Positions 15,333 through 24,560 of a stretch of DNA of 64,000 nt are shown here, piece after piece. The DNA is from JBCAXA01 sp038534295. GTDB taxonomy: Bacteria; Pseudomonadota; Gammaproteobacteria; Steroidobacterales; Woeseiaceae. Numbering within the stretch: position 1 is the first letter of the stretch; every line of letters starts with the position of its first letter. The notes under the pieces are model-generated. The model saw only the letters and a program-made list of their open reading frames with translations, did not search any database and was not told where the DNA came from. The stretch is taken from positions 1-64,000 of the forward strand of contig JBCAXA010000003.1 in assembly GCA_038534295.1 (NCBI GenBank), in the 5' to 3' direction. The position numbers were made by a program, and so were the translations under genes.

Positions 15333-18300
15333 ATGACCCGCAAACCGGACCAGACCAGCCTCTACCGCGACGAGTTCGAAAAAGACAGCTGCGGTTTTGG
15401 CCTGATTGCGAACCTCGACGATCGGCCGAGCCACTGGGTGGTTGAGACGGCTGTCGGCGCGCTGCGGCGGTTGACCCATCGCGGCGCAGTCGCGGCGGAT
15501 GGCAAGACCGGTGACGGTTGTGGGCTGTTGCTGAAAACCCCGGACGCGTTTTTCCGCGCGATTGCCGCCGAACTCAGCTTTGAGCTCGATGAGCAGTTTG
15601 CGGTCGGCACGATATTTCTGAATCCGCATAAGGTCATGCGCGACAAAGCACGCCACGTGCTCGGCGAGGAACTCGCCAAGGTCGGTGTGCGCGTTGCCGG
15701 GTGGCGGCTGGTACCGGTCGATATCAGCGTTTGCGGCGAAGAGGCTTTGCGCACGCTGCCAATCATCCAGCAGGTGTTCGTCAGCCCCGAGCGGCGCATT
15801 AAGAGCGCCGATTTCAATCGCCGCCTGTTCGTTGCGCGCCGCCGCGCTGAGATTCGGCTCGACGGCAAAGACAACTCGTTTTATGTGGCCAGCCTTTGTT
15901 CGCACACGGTGTCGTACAAAGGCATGGTTATGCCCGACGCGTTGCCGCAGTTCTACAAGGACCTTGCCGATACGCGAATCGAATCGTCCGTAGCGGTTTT
16001 TCACCAGCGTTTTTCGACCAATACCTGGCCGCAGTGGCGTCTTGCGCAACCGTTCCGGCTGCTCGCCCACAACGGCGAGATCAACACGATCCGCGGCAAT
16101 CGCAACTGGGCGCTGGCACGGGCGGCAAATTTCCGGTCGGACCTCTTGCCAGATATCGAATCGCTAATGCCGCTGGTCTCCTTGTCGGGCTCGGATTCGT
16201 CGAGTCTCGACAACATGCTGGAGGTGCTGCTGGCTGGTGGCATGGACGTGCTGCAGGCGATGCGAATCCTGATTCCACCGGCGTGGCAGTTCGTCGACAA
16301 CATCGATCCCGATGTGCGTGCGTTCTTCGAGTTTTTCGATTCGCACATGGAAGCTTGGGACGGACCGGCCGGGATCGTGCTGACCGACGGTCGCTATGCC
16401 GCTTGCACGCTCGATCGCAACGGTCTCCGGCCGGCGCGTTACGTGTTGACGAAAGACCGCCACCTGACCGTCGCGAGTGAGATCGGTGTCTACGATTACC
16501 ACGCCGAAGACGTCGTCGCGAAAGGTCGGCTGGGGCCCGGCGAGATGCTGGCCGTGGATTTGCGCGACGGCAGTTTCCTGTCCAACGACACGATCAATGG
16601 ATTGCTGAAGCGCCGCGAGCCGTATAAGCAGTGGCTCAAGCAGGGTGTGCGGTATCTCGAATCCGAATTGATCGACGTGCGGCTGGCGGCCGAACCCATG
16701 GACCCTGAGACGCTGGCGCGTTATCAGAAGATGTTCAATATGTCGGCCGAGGAGCGCGACGAAGTCGTCCGCGTGCTTGCCGAGGCGCAGCAGGAAGCCG
16801 TCGGTTCAATGGGCGACGACACGCCGTTGCCGGTGTTGTCGACACGTGTCCGGTCGCTGTTCGACTATTTCCGCCAACAGTTCGCCCAAGTGACGAATCC
16901 GCCGATCGACTCGCTGCGCGAGCAGATCGTGATGTCGCTGCAGACGACGCTCGGCGCCGAGAGCAATCTGTTCGACGTCGGCCCGTCGCACGCCGAACTC
17001 GTCGTCATCAACTCGCCGGTGCTGTCGCAAAAGAAATGGCGCCAGATCGTCAGCCCGGAATTGTTCGGCGATCGCCACGTGCTCATCGATCTCAACCGTG
17101 ACAGTGCGTTGCCGCTGGACGCTGCGATCGAAGCCATTTGTGCCGAAGCCGAACAGGCAGTTCGCGACGGCTCGGTGTTGATCTGTCTCAGCGATCGCTA
17201 CATTCGCGACGATGCGTATCCAGTGCACGCATTGCTGGCGACCGGCGCCGTGCATCATCATCTCGTGCGCAAGGGTCTGCGCTGCGCCTGCAATATTTTG
17301 GTCGAGACCGGCTTTGCGCGCGATTCGCATCATTTCGCGTGTCTGATCGGCTACGGCGCGACCGCGGTGTACCCGTATCTCGCTTACCAAAGCCTGCATC
17401 GCATGGTGCAGTCCGGCAATGTCGACAGCCGCCTTGCGAGCGTACGCCAGCTCGGCCGCAGCTATCGCCGCGGCATCCGTAAAGGCCTCTACAAAATCCT
17501 TTCGAAGATGGGGATTTCGACGATCACGAGCTATCGCGGCGCGCAGCTCTTCGAAATCGTCGGCCTGGCCGACGAAGTGGTCGAACGCTGCTTCACCGGC
17601 ACCGTCAGTCGTATTGGCGGCACCAGTTTCGAGGACCTGCGCGACGACCAACTGGCCTTGGCGAAATTTGCCAATGACCGCACGCAACCGATCAGTCGCG
17701 GCGGTTTGCTGCGCTACGTGCACGACACCGAATACCACTGCTACAACCCGGATGTCATCGCGACGCTGCAAGCAGCCGTGCAGCTTGGCGACTATGCGCT
17801 CTATCAGGATTACGCCAAGTTGGTCAACGAACGCGAACCGGCAACGCTGCGAGATTTGCTGGTGACCAAGCCACATGGCGCACCGGTGCCGCTCGATGAG
17901 GTGGAGCCGGTCAGCGACATCGTGCGTCGATTTGACAGCGCCGGCATGTCATTGGGCGCTCTGTCGCCGGAAGCACACGAAGCGCTGGCTATTGCCATGA
18001 ATCGTCTCGGCGCGCGGTCCAATTCTGGCGAAGGCGGCGAGGATCCGGCGCGATACGGCACCGAGAAAATGTCGCGGATCAAGCAGGTCGCGTCGGGTCG
18101 TTTTGGCGTTACGGCCGAGTACCTCGTCAACGCCGATGTGCTGCAGATCAAAATTGCGCAGGGCGCAAAACCCGGCGAAGGCGGCCAGCTGCCGGGCCAC
18201 AAAGTCGATGAAACCATTGCACGCCTGCGCTATGCGACGCCGGGTGTTGGCCTCATCTCGCCGCCGCCGCACCACGATATCTATTCGATCGAAGATCTTG

Positions 18301-19805
18301 CCCAGCTGATCTTCGACTTGAAGCAGGTCAATCCGGATGCGCTGGTGTCGGTGAAGCTCGTTGCCGAGCCAGGCGTCGGTACGATCGCGGCCGGCGTCAC
18401 CAAAGCCTATGCCGACCTGATCACGATCTCCGGTTACGACGGCGGTACTGGCGCAAGTCCGCTGACGTCCGTGAAGTACGCCGGCAGTCCGTGGGAGCTC
18501 GGATTGTCTGAAACGCATCAGGTGCTGCGCGCCAACGACCTTCGGCACAAGGTTCGCCTGCAAACCGACGGCGGCCTGAAGACGGGGCTCGACGTGATCA
18601 AGGCGGCCATGCTCGGTGCCGAGAGTTTCGGTTTCGGTACGGGGCCGATGGTCGCCCTCGGCTGTAAGTATCTGCGCATATGTCATTTGAACAACTGCGC
18701 AACCGGGGTTGCGACGCAGAACGAAAAACTGCGCCGCAATTACTTCATTGGCCTGCCGGAAATGGTCATGAATTATTTCCGTTTTCTCGCCGAGGAAACC
18801 CGCGAGCGCATGGCGGCGCTGGGCGTGCGCCGGCTCGACGAGTTGATCGGCCGGGTCGATTTACTCGAGCAGCAGCCCGGTATGACGGCGCGGCAAAACC
18901 GAATCGATTTGTCGCCGATTCTTTCTGACGGCGGGCTGGCCGCGAGTCGGCCGCAGTTCTGCATCGACCCGCGCAACGTACCGTTCGACAAGGGCGAGCT
19001 GGCTGAGCAGATGGTAAGCGACGCGATGCCGGCGATCCGCGATAAGAGCGGCGGTGAGTTTGCGTACACCTTGCACAACTACAACCGTTCGATCGGTGCG
19101 CGTTTGTCGGGCGAAATCGCCCGCATTCACGGCAACACCGGCATGGCCGATGCGCCGATCAGTCTGCGTCTTGCCGGGACGGCCGGGCAGAGCTTTGGCG
19201 TGTTCAACGTTGCCGGCCTAAACCTGTCACTGACGGGCGACGCTAACGACTACGTCGGCAAAGGCATGACTGGCGGCGAAATCGTGCTGCGTCCCCCGGA
19301 GTCCAGCCGCTTCGTCGCGCGCGACACCGTCATCATCGGCAATACCTGTCTGTATGGCGCCACCGGCGGTGCGCTGTATGCGGCCGGCCAAGCCGGCGAG
19401 CGTTTCGCGGTTCGAAACTCGGGCGCCACCGCGGTTATCGAAGGCGCTGGCGATCACTGCTGTGAGTACATGACCGGCGGCGTGGTCGCCGTGCTGGGTC
19501 GCTGTGGTTTGAACTTCGGAGCGGGTTTCACCGGCGGCTTTGCGTATGTGCTCGATCTCGATCGCGATTTTGTCGATCGGTACAACCATGATCTGATCGA
19601 TATTCATCGCATCAATCCGGAGAGCATGGAGACTCATTTGCATCATCTTCGCAAGCTCATCGTTGCGCACGTCGAGCGCACCGGCAGTGTTTGGGGACAG
19701 GAGATCGTCGACGACATGCGCGGGTTCCTACCAAAGTTTTGGCTGGTCAAACCGAAGGCCGCCGAGCTCGATTCGCTGATCAACACGCTACAGCGGGCCG
19801 CCTAA
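15333..19805 (+). CDS. gltB: Glutamate synthase (NADPH) large subunit
   Basis: GOGAT large subunit: moves the amide nitrogen of glutamine onto 2-oxoglutarate, giving two glutamates. The 1490 residues show the usual order: a class II amidotransferase domain with nucleophile Cys20 after a short propeptide (KDSCGFGLIA) and QRFSTNTWPQWRLAQPFRLL; the central domain; the FMN/synthase domain with DLITISGYDGGTGASPL (about 1030-1045); the 3Fe-4S cysteines C-x5-C-x4-C (CKYLRICHLNNCATG, about 1110); and the GXGXG beta-helix domain at the C-terminus. The stop overlaps the gltD ATG by one base (TAATG). Confidence 0.97.
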   Translation: MTRKPDQTSLYRDEFEKDSCGFGLIANLDDRPSHWVVETAVGALRRLTHRGAVAADGKTGDGCGLLLKTPDAFFRAIAAELSFELDEQFAVGTIFLNPHKVMRDKARHVLGEELAKVGVRVAGWRLVPVDISVCGEEALRTLPIIQQVFVSPERRIKSADFNRRLFVARRRAEIRLDGKDNSFYVASLCSHTVSYKGMVMPDALPQFYKDLADTRIESSVAVFHQRFSTNTWPQWRLAQPFRLLAHNGEINTIRGNRNWALARAANFRSDLLPDIESLMPLVSLSGSDSSSLDNMLEVLLAGGMDVLQAMRILIPPAWQFVDNIDPDVRAFFEFFDSHMEAWDGPAGIVLTDGRYAACTLDRNGLRPARYVLTKDRHLTVASEIGVYDYHAEDVVAKGRLGPGEMLAVDLRDGSFLSNDTINGLLKRREPYKQWLKQGVRYLESELIDVRLAAEPMDPETLARYQKMFNMSAEERDEVVRVLAEAQQEAVGSMGDDTPLPVLSTRVRSLFDYFRQQFAQVTNPPIDSLREQIVMSLQTTLGAESNLFDVGPSHAELVVINSPVLSQKKWRQIVSPELFGDRHVLIDLNRDSALPLDAAIEAICAEAEQAVRDGSVLICLSDRYIRDDAYPVHALLATGAVHHHLVRKGLRCACNILVETGFARDSHHFACLIGYGATAVYPYLAYQSLHRMVQSGNVDSRLASVRQLGRSYRRGIRKGLYKILSKMGISTITSYRGAQLFEIVGLADEVVERCFTGTVSRIGGTSFEDLRDDQLALAKFANDRTQPISRGGLLRYVHDTEYHCYNPDVIATLQAAVQLGDYALYQDYAKLVNEREPATLRDLLVTKPHGAPVPLDEVEPVSDIVRRFDSAGMSLGALSPEAHEALAIAMNRLGARSNSGEGGEDPARYGTEKMSRIKQVASGRFGVTAEYLVNADVLQIKIAQGAKPGEGGQLPGHKVDETIARLRYATPGVGLISPPPHHDIYSIEDLAQLIFDLKQVNPDALVSVKLVAEPGVGTIAAGVTKAYADLITISGYDGGTGASPLTSVKYAGSPWELGLSETHQVLRANDLRHKVRLQTDGGLKTGLDVIKAAMLGAESFGFGTGPMVALGCKYLRICHLNNCATGVATQNEKLRRNYFIGLPEMVMNYFRFLAEETRERMAALGVRRLDELIGRVDLLEQQPGMTARQNRIDLSPILSDGGLAASRPQFCIDPRNVPFDKGELAEQMVSDAMPAIRDKSGGEFAYTLHNYNRSIGARLSGEIARIHGNTGMADAPISLRLAGTAGQSFGVFNVAGLNLSLTGDANDYVGKGMTGGEIVLRPPESSRFVARDTVIIGNTCLYGATGGALYAAGQAGERFAVRNSGATAVIEGAGDHCCEYMTGGVVAVLGRCGLNFGAGFTGGFAYVLDLDRDFVDRYNHDLIDIHRINPESMETHLHHLRKLIVAHVERTGSVWGQEIVDDMRGFLPKFWLVKPKAAELDSLINTLQRAA

Positions 19806-21223
19806 TGGCGAACAACCTGCTGCAATTCGTCGATGTGCCGCGCGCTGACCCGGAGAAGGAGCCAGCCGAGGATCGCGTGCATCACTATCGCGAAATCTAC
19901 GGCCAGTACGATGCCGCGCAAGCGGCCGATCAGGCCGGTCGTTGTTTGAATTGCGGCAATCCCTACTGCGAATGGAAATGCCCGGTTCACAACTACATCC
20001 CAAACTGGCTGCAGCTAATCAACGAAGGCAACATCGAGCAAGCGGCCGAGCTTTCGCATCAGACCAATTCGCTGCCGGAAGTTTGCGGCCGGGTTTGTCC
20101 GCAGGACCGCCTTTGCGAGGGTGCCTGCACGCTAAACGACGGTATCGGTGCCGTCAGCATCGGCAACATCGAAAAGTACATCACCGACGAAGCGCTAAAG
20201 CGCGGCTGGCGGCCTGATCTGTCGCACGTACGCCCCAGCGGCAAGCGGGTCGCCGTCGTTGGTGCGGGTCCGGCTGGACTGGCAGCTGCCGATGTGTTGG
20301 CGCGACACGGTATCGCCGCGACGGTGTTCGATGCTTATCCCGAAATTGGTGGCCTGCTGACATTCGGTATTCCGCCGTTCAAGCTCGAGAAGCATGTTGT
20401 CAAAACCCGTCGGGACATTCTTGAGGGCATGGGCGTCGAGTTTGTTCTATCGACGCGCATCGGCGATGACTTACCGTTCCAGGCGCTCGTCGATGACTAC
20501 GACGCCGTGTTTCTCGGTATGGGTACGTACACGTACGTGCGCGGCGGCTTTCCGGGCGAGGACTTAACGGGCGTTTACGATGCGCTGCCGTATTTAGTCG
20601 CCAACGCCAATCGCGAACTGGGCATGCCGGTCGCCGATTCGGCACGCTTGAGTATGCGCGGCAAGCGAGTTGTCGTACTTGGCGGCGGCGACACCGGCAT
20701 GGATTGCAATCGCACCGCGATACGACAGGGAGCTAAGTCGGTAACCTGCGCATACCGACGCGATGAAGAAAACATGCCCGGATCACGCCGCGAGGTTCGT
20801 AACGCGCGCGAAGAAGGCGTTGAGTTTCTGTTCAATCGTCAGCCGATCGAGATTCTCGGCGGCGAGCACGTGACTGGCGTTAAATTGATCGAGACGCGAC
20901 TCGGTGCGCCCGATGCCGGCGGGCGTCGTCGTCCCGAACCGGTGCCGAATTCCGAACAGATCTTGCCGGCCGACGCGGTAATCGTAGCTTTCGGATTCCG
21001 CCCGAACCCGGCACCGTGGTTCGACGAGTTCGGCATCAAGACCTTGCCGAACGGCCGACTGCAGATTTCGCGGGACCCCGCGATGCCCTATCAAACGTCG
21101 CGCCCAGGCGTGTTCGCCGGCGGCGACATGGTGCGCGGCTCGGATCTCGTGGTGACCGCGATCCACGAAGGCCGCGAAGCGGCGCGCGGTATCGCGAACT
21201 ACGTCGGCGTCGCGACGGCTTAG
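19805..21223 (+). CDS. gltD: Glutamate synthase (NADPH) small subunit
   Basis: 472 residues. It feeds electrons from NADPH through FAD and two 4Fe-4S clusters to GltB. The N-terminal cluster ligands are CLNCGNPYCEWKCPVHN (Cys 47, 50, 55, 59) and CGRVCPQDRLCEGAC near residue 100. The FAD site is VVGAGPAGLAAADVLARHG and the NADPH site VVVLGGGDTGMDCNRTAIR. The final block is GVFAGGDMVRGSDLVVTAIH. The ATG at 19805 overlaps the gltB stop, so the two are translationally coupled. It is convergent with the DUF1444 gene (4-base overlap of ends). Confidence 0.97.
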   Translation: MANNLLQFVDVPRADPEKEPAEDRVHHYREIYGQYDAAQAADQAGRCLNCGNPYCEWKCPVHNYIPNWLQLINEGNIEQAAELSHQTNSLPEVCGRVCPQDRLCEGACTLNDGIGAVSIGNIEKYITDEALKRGWRPDLSHVRPSGKRVAVVGAGPAGLAAADVLARHGIAATVFDAYPEIGGLLTFGIPPFKLEKHVVKTRRDILEGMGVEFVLSTRIGDDLPFQALVDDYDAVFLGMGTYTYVRGGFPGEDLTGVYDALPYLVANANRELGMPVADSARLSMRGKRVVVLGGGDTGMDCNRTAIRQGAKSVTCAYRRDEENMPGSRREVRNAREEGVEFLFNRQPIEILGGEHVTGVKLIETRLGAPDAGGRRRPEPVPNSEQILPADAVIVAFGFRPNPAPWFDEFGIKTLPNGRLQISRDPAMPYQTSRPGVFAGGDMVRGSDLVVTAIHEGREAARGIANYVGVATA

Positions 21224-22095
21224 CGGCGCCGGAACAACTCCCAGCTATTGCCGCTGCGGCGGTAGAAATTGCGGGTCAGCCGGTACGGCGATTCGTCGTA
21301 GCTCTTGTCGGCGAATTCGACCAGCATCTCGAGTCCGCTGTCCTCGTCCGAACCCGTGATGAGTAAGATGTCGCGCGCCGGAACGGCAACAACCAGGTCA
21401 CCGGCCACATCAAAACTGCCGCTGTTCCAGATCGCATCGACGAGTAGCAGGCTCGCATCGTAATTGCCGTCTAGAAACAACGCGTAGAAACCCTCGCCGG
21501 CCATGGCCTCGAGCTGCTCCATGAGCGAGTCGAGATTGCCTACGGCGACCTCGCGCAAATCGTCGAAGCCGATGCCGCTCGCTGCAAGATCGCCCCTCGA
21601 CACGTAGCGAATGTTGCTGGGCGTATCGAGCACGTAAAACACCACGAGGCCGTCGGTCAACGGCTCGAAGTAATAGTCGAGCGATTCGTCGTTACCGCGC
21701 TCCCGAAGCAGCGCTTGGATCTCTGGCAACCAGCGATCGTCTTTGACGACCGGCATTACGTTATCGGCGGTCAACGTCGCATCAATCGTGCTCATCGACT
21801 CGACCGCGGAGTCGATGTAGCGATTGAGAATGTCTTTGAGCGCGTCTGGGTCGTTCAGATACAGCTCGTACGCATTGCCGAGCATGATCTGCTGTTCTTG
21901 CTCACCCTGCTTAGCGCTGAGCAACAGCGGCTCGTCCACCGTCACTTCGATATCGGGGTTTTTGCCCTTGAGTTTGGCGACATACGCATCGGTAAACGCC
22001 GCCTCGGACATCGTCGGCGCAGCAAGCGCGCTCGAGACCGCCAGCACCAACGCGGTGATGGCGGTCGTTACGCGGCGCAGCAATTTACTCAGCAA
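21220..22095 (-). CDS. Secreted DUF1444 (YtpQ-like) protein
   Basis: 291 residues with a signal peptide (about 1-25, ending SALAAP). The body matches DUF1444: ADNVMPVVKDDRWLPEIQ, YYFEPLTDGLVVFYVLD, REVAVGNLDSLMEQL, GFYALFLDGNYDASLLLVD, GDLVVAVPARDILLITGS and a final SPYRLTRNFYRRSG. The Bacillus YtpQ I recall has no signal peptide; this one is exported. The biochemical function is unknown. The gene follows the PuuD-like membrane gene by 12 bases in the same direction. Confidence 0.78.
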   Translation of the reverse strand: MLSKLLRRVTTAITALVLAVSSALAAPTMSEAAFTDAYVAKLKGKNPDIEVTVDEPLLLSAKQGEQEQQIMLGNAYELYLNDPDALKDILNRYIDSAVESMSTIDATLTADNVMPVVKDDRWLPEIQALLRERGNDESLDYYFEPLTDGLVVFYVLDTPSNIRYVSRGDLAASGIGFDDLREVAVGNLDSLMEQLEAMAGEGFYALFLDGNYDASLLLVDAIWNSGSFDVAGDLVVAVPARDILLITGSDEDSGLEMLVEFADKSYDESPYRLTRNFYRRSGNSWELFRRR

Positions 22096-22107
22096 TACGT
22101 CAGCTCC

Positions 22108-22743
22108 TCAGAGGAAGGCCACTAACAGAAAGATGACGGCCGTCAATGCGGCGCTGACGTGAATGACCCCGACAACACTTTTCAGCGGGCCCAGCTTGCC
22201 GACGAGTCCGTTGATTTCCAGCAGCAAGATCAAACCAGCCGCCGTGAGCAGCCCGGGATCAGAAAGATTAAGCGGCTCCAGACCACCCTGATCGTAGAGT
22301 CCGTGCCGGGCGCCGAGCATGCCCCAGAGCATCGGCAGCGAGAACAACACATTCGTGCGCGAGGCCAGCAGTGCTCTTGGTGCCGCGGCCGCGGCGTCAC
22401 CGTCCTTGATGCCGATTACGATTTTCTGTGCCGGCCATATGACGAGCCAAACGTTGAGGAACATCAAGATCCCCATCAGCGAGCCGAGCGTGATGTACTG
22501 ATTCGGCGACGTGCCCCACTTGCTGAGCAGGTACAAGCCGGTGATGAACGTCAGCATTGCGCCCCAGCGAAACCACCACAACGCGCGCGGCGCGAGTTTT
22601 TTCGTCGCGTCCGCCTTGGCGCCGGCCTCGGCTTCCTTGAAGTACTCGCCCTGAACGAAGTTGAAGTAATACAGCATGCCGATCCAGACGACGCCGGCCA
22701 GCACGTGGAACCACCGAAACAGAAACTCGATGAATAAGGTCAT
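22108..22743 (-). CDS. PuuD/urate-oxidase-N-terminal-like membrane protein
   Basis: 211 residues with five or six hydrophobic segments. LFRWFHVLAGVVWIGMLYYF at the N-terminus and RALWWFRWGAMLTFITGLYL are characteristic of the membrane part of the PuuD family (Urate_ox_N). Conserved His and Trp residues in the first helices suggest heme binding. The cytochrome c domain of full PuuD urate hydroxylases is absent, so urate oxidation cannot be assumed. A perfect inverted repeat lies 27 bases upstream of ATG 22743. Confidence 0.75.
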   Translation of the reverse strand: MTLFIEFLFRWFHVLAGVVWIGMLYYFNFVQGEYFKEAEAGAKADATKKLAPRALWWFRWGAMLTFITGLYLLSKWGTSPNQYITLGSLMGILMFLNVWLVIWPAQKIVIGIKDGDAAAAAPRALLASRTNVLFSLPMLWGMLGARHGLYDQGGLEPLNLSDPGLLTAAGLILLLEINGLVGKLGPLKSVVGVIHVSAALTAVIFLLVAFL

Positions 22744-23066
22744 GTCCCCGGCCTCTTTTGGTTGTTGTCGTTACACGATTGTAACAGCGGCGCATCGGCC
22801 CCAATTCTCGGACGCGCGGCGCCGATCACGACTGGCTCGTCGGTGCCAAATCAAGGCCACCTCCGAGACGCCACGCCTACCTCGCGGATCTGGGGCCTGG
22901 ATGGCTATTTTCGAGGCATTTCCGAAATATTTGCCCGCTTCACGCGGTCTTTACTTTGAGTTTGACAATATCCCAACAAATTCAGCGATAGGTCAGAAAT
23001 GTTTAAGCGGCCGTTAACAGCCCTTTATCTATCCTTGAGTCGTTACTTAAACGAACGTGCCCGGAG
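22744..23066. other. Divergent intergenic region
   Basis: 323 bases between two divergent genes. The left part holds the palindrome at 22770. The right part, from about 22955, is markedly A/T-rich (TTTGACAATATCCCAAC, then TTTAAGCGGCCGTTAAC), consistent with a promoter for the small gene at 23067, although no well-spaced -35/-10 pair stands out. Confidence 0.45.
22770..22785. promoter_or_regulatory. Candidate operator: perfect inverted repeat GTTACA-N4-TGTAAC
   Basis: A 6-4-6 inverted repeat, reading GTTACACGATTGTAAC, sits 27 bases upstream of the PuuD-like start codon. It is the only perfect dyad in the gap. The binding protein is unknown. Confidence 0.35.
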
Positions 23067-23270
23067 ATGACGATGATGGACATTGTCTACGCCGCAGAGA
23101 AACACTCGATAGCCGGCCTGTTGGCGGAACACACGCAGAGCCCAGTTGCCGTTGACGACATTCGCGTGACGGAAAGCCCGAACGAAACCGGTCGGTTTCG
23201 CATCGACTGGCGTTTTCGCCGCTTTGTGTTGACGCCCGACGGCAAAATCGACGCCGAAGATCGCGACTAA
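23067..23270 (+). CDS. Small protein of unknown function
   Basis: 67 residues from ATG 23067 (a second in-frame ATG is at 23076), preceded by CCCGGAGATG. Sequence features: MDIVYAAEKHSIAGLLAEH then a beta-like FRIDWRFRRFVLTPDGKI and an acidic end. No signal peptide or membrane segment. Codon use resembles its neighbours and the reading frame has a plausible ribosome-binding site. No family recognised. Confidence 0.55.
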   Translation: MTMMDIVYAAEKHSIAGLLAEHTQSPVAVDDIRVTESPNETGRFRIDWRFRRFVLTPDGKIDAEDRD

Positions 23271-23296
23271 GAAGACGCTAGCCTTGCCGCGTTCTC

Positions 23297-24445
23297 TTAG
23301 CCGTAGCGAGGCAGCGAAGGGTCGACACGTTCGGCCCACGCATCGATACCGCCTTCCAGAAGTCTAAGCCGCCCAAATCCGGCGTTACGTAAAATACCGG
23401 CCGCGCGTTCGGCGCGCGGTCCGCGATGACAGGTAATCACATACGCCTGAGCGCTGTTCAGCTCTGCCAGCCGATCCGGCAGTTCTCCGATCGGAATACA
23501 TGTCGCTCCATCGATTCGCGCGATCGCAATTTCTTCGGCACTGCGCACATCCAACAGCACGCTGTCGGTACCGCGCTCGCGTTCTGCGGCGAAGGCTTCG
23601 ACGCTCACCGAGTGCGCCGCGGTAGCGACAGGTTCGCTCTCTGCCGTCGGGTTGCAAAACGCGTCGTAGTCGATCGGCGCGGTAATGCTCGGTGATTCGC
23701 CGCAGACCGGGCACGCGGGGTCCTTGTGAATCTTCACCGTGCGGAACTCAAAGCTCAGCGCATCAAACAACACCAAGCGACCGATCAGCGGATCCCCTTC
23801 GCCGAGGATGAGCTTGATGGTTTCCAGCGCCTGCAGTGACCCGACAATACCTGGCAGAACCCCAAGCACACCGCCTTCGGCGCAGGACGGCACCGTGCCG
23901 GGCGGTGGCGGTTCCGGAAACAAACAGCGGTAGCAAGGGCCGTGCGCGGCATCGAACACGCTAACCTGACCCTCGAAGCGAAAGATACTGCCGTAAACGT
24001 TCGGCTTGCCGGCAATGACGCAGGCATCGTTGCTGAGGTAACGCGTCGGGAAATTATCGGTGCCGTCAACGACAATATCGTAGTCCGCAACGACGTCCAT
24101 GACGTTGTCGCTGGCCAGGCGCACGTCATGGCGTACCAATTCAACATTCGGATTCAGCGCGCCGAGGCGATTCGCTGCCACATCGAGCTTTGCCTGCCCG
24201 ACGTCGTCGGTGGAGTAGAGCACCTGGCGCTGGATGTTGCTGATATCGATCGTGTCGAAATCGACCAGGCCCAGGCGGCCGACGCCCGCGGCGGCAAGAT
24301 ACAAGGCAATGGGTGAGCCTAGACCGCCGGCGCCAATACAGAGCACGCTTGCGTCCTTCAGCTTCTCCTGACCGGCACGCGAAACCTCGGGCATCACGAG
24401 GTGCCGGCTGTAGCGCAATATTTCGTCGTTGGACAGCGTGGCCAT
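23297..24445 (-). CDS. moeB: E1-like adenylyltransferase with C-terminal rhodanese domain (MoeB/MoeZ/UBA4 type)
   Basis: 382 residues. Residues 1-250 are a ThiF/MoeB adenylation domain: ILRYSRHLVMPEVSRAGQEK, the nucleotide loop VLCIGAGGLGSP (about 35-44), SNIQRQVLYSTDDVGQAK, DGTDNFPTRYLSNDAC and the zinc pairs CYRC and CPVC. Residues about 280-382 are a rhodanese domain with active-loop Cys about 339 in ITCHRGPRAE. This architecture adenylates the C-terminal Gly of a ubiquitin-like partner and hands it persulfide sulfur. ATG 24445 was chosen over the upstream frame opening at 24532. It is divergent from the beta-propeller/MoaD-like pair, its likely partner. Confidence 0.93.
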   Translation of the reverse strand: MATLSNDEILRYSRHLVMPEVSRAGQEKLKDASVLCIGAGGLGSPIALYLAAAGVGRLGLVDFDTIDISNIQRQVLYSTDDVGQAKLDVAANRLGALNPNVELVRHDVRLASDNVMDVVADYDIVVDGTDNFPTRYLSNDACVIAGKPNVYGSIFRFEGQVSVFDAAHGPCYRCLFPEPPPPGTVPSCAEGGVLGVLPGIVGSLQALETIKLILGEGDPLIGRLVLFDALSFEFRTVKIHKDPACPVCGESPSITAPIDYDAFCNPTAESEPVATAAHSVSVEAFAAERERGTDSVLLDVRSAEEIAIARIDGATCIPIGELPDRLAELNSAQAYVITCHRGPRAERAAGILRNAGFGRLRLLEGGIDAWAERVDPSLPRYG

Positions 24446-24501
24446 GGCTGTGCGTTTCCGGCGGCAGGTCGCACGCCGGGCGTCATCAAGGGTCAATTGC
24501 C

Positions 24502-24522
24502 TAGGAGTATACTGCGCTCCTA
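24502..24522. promoter_or_regulatory. Candidate promoter/operator: TAGGAG-N9-CTCCTA around a TATACT box
   Basis: A 6-9-6 inverted repeat in the 115-bp divergent gap. The spacer starts with TATACT, a good -10 hexamer for the rightward genes (start at 24561), though the matching -35 is weak. It may coordinate the E1-like gene and the propeller/MoaD pair. Confidence 0.35.
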
Positions 24523-24560
24523 CAAACACCAACGAACTCGATCAATCCTGGGGGGGAATC

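Noticed and set aside
16806..17876. 356-codon reverse-strand open frame inside gltB
   Set aside because: Shadow of a conserved GltB region in GC-rich codon bias; no ribosome-binding site or recognisable domain. The same applies to 15132-16070 and 17949-18686.
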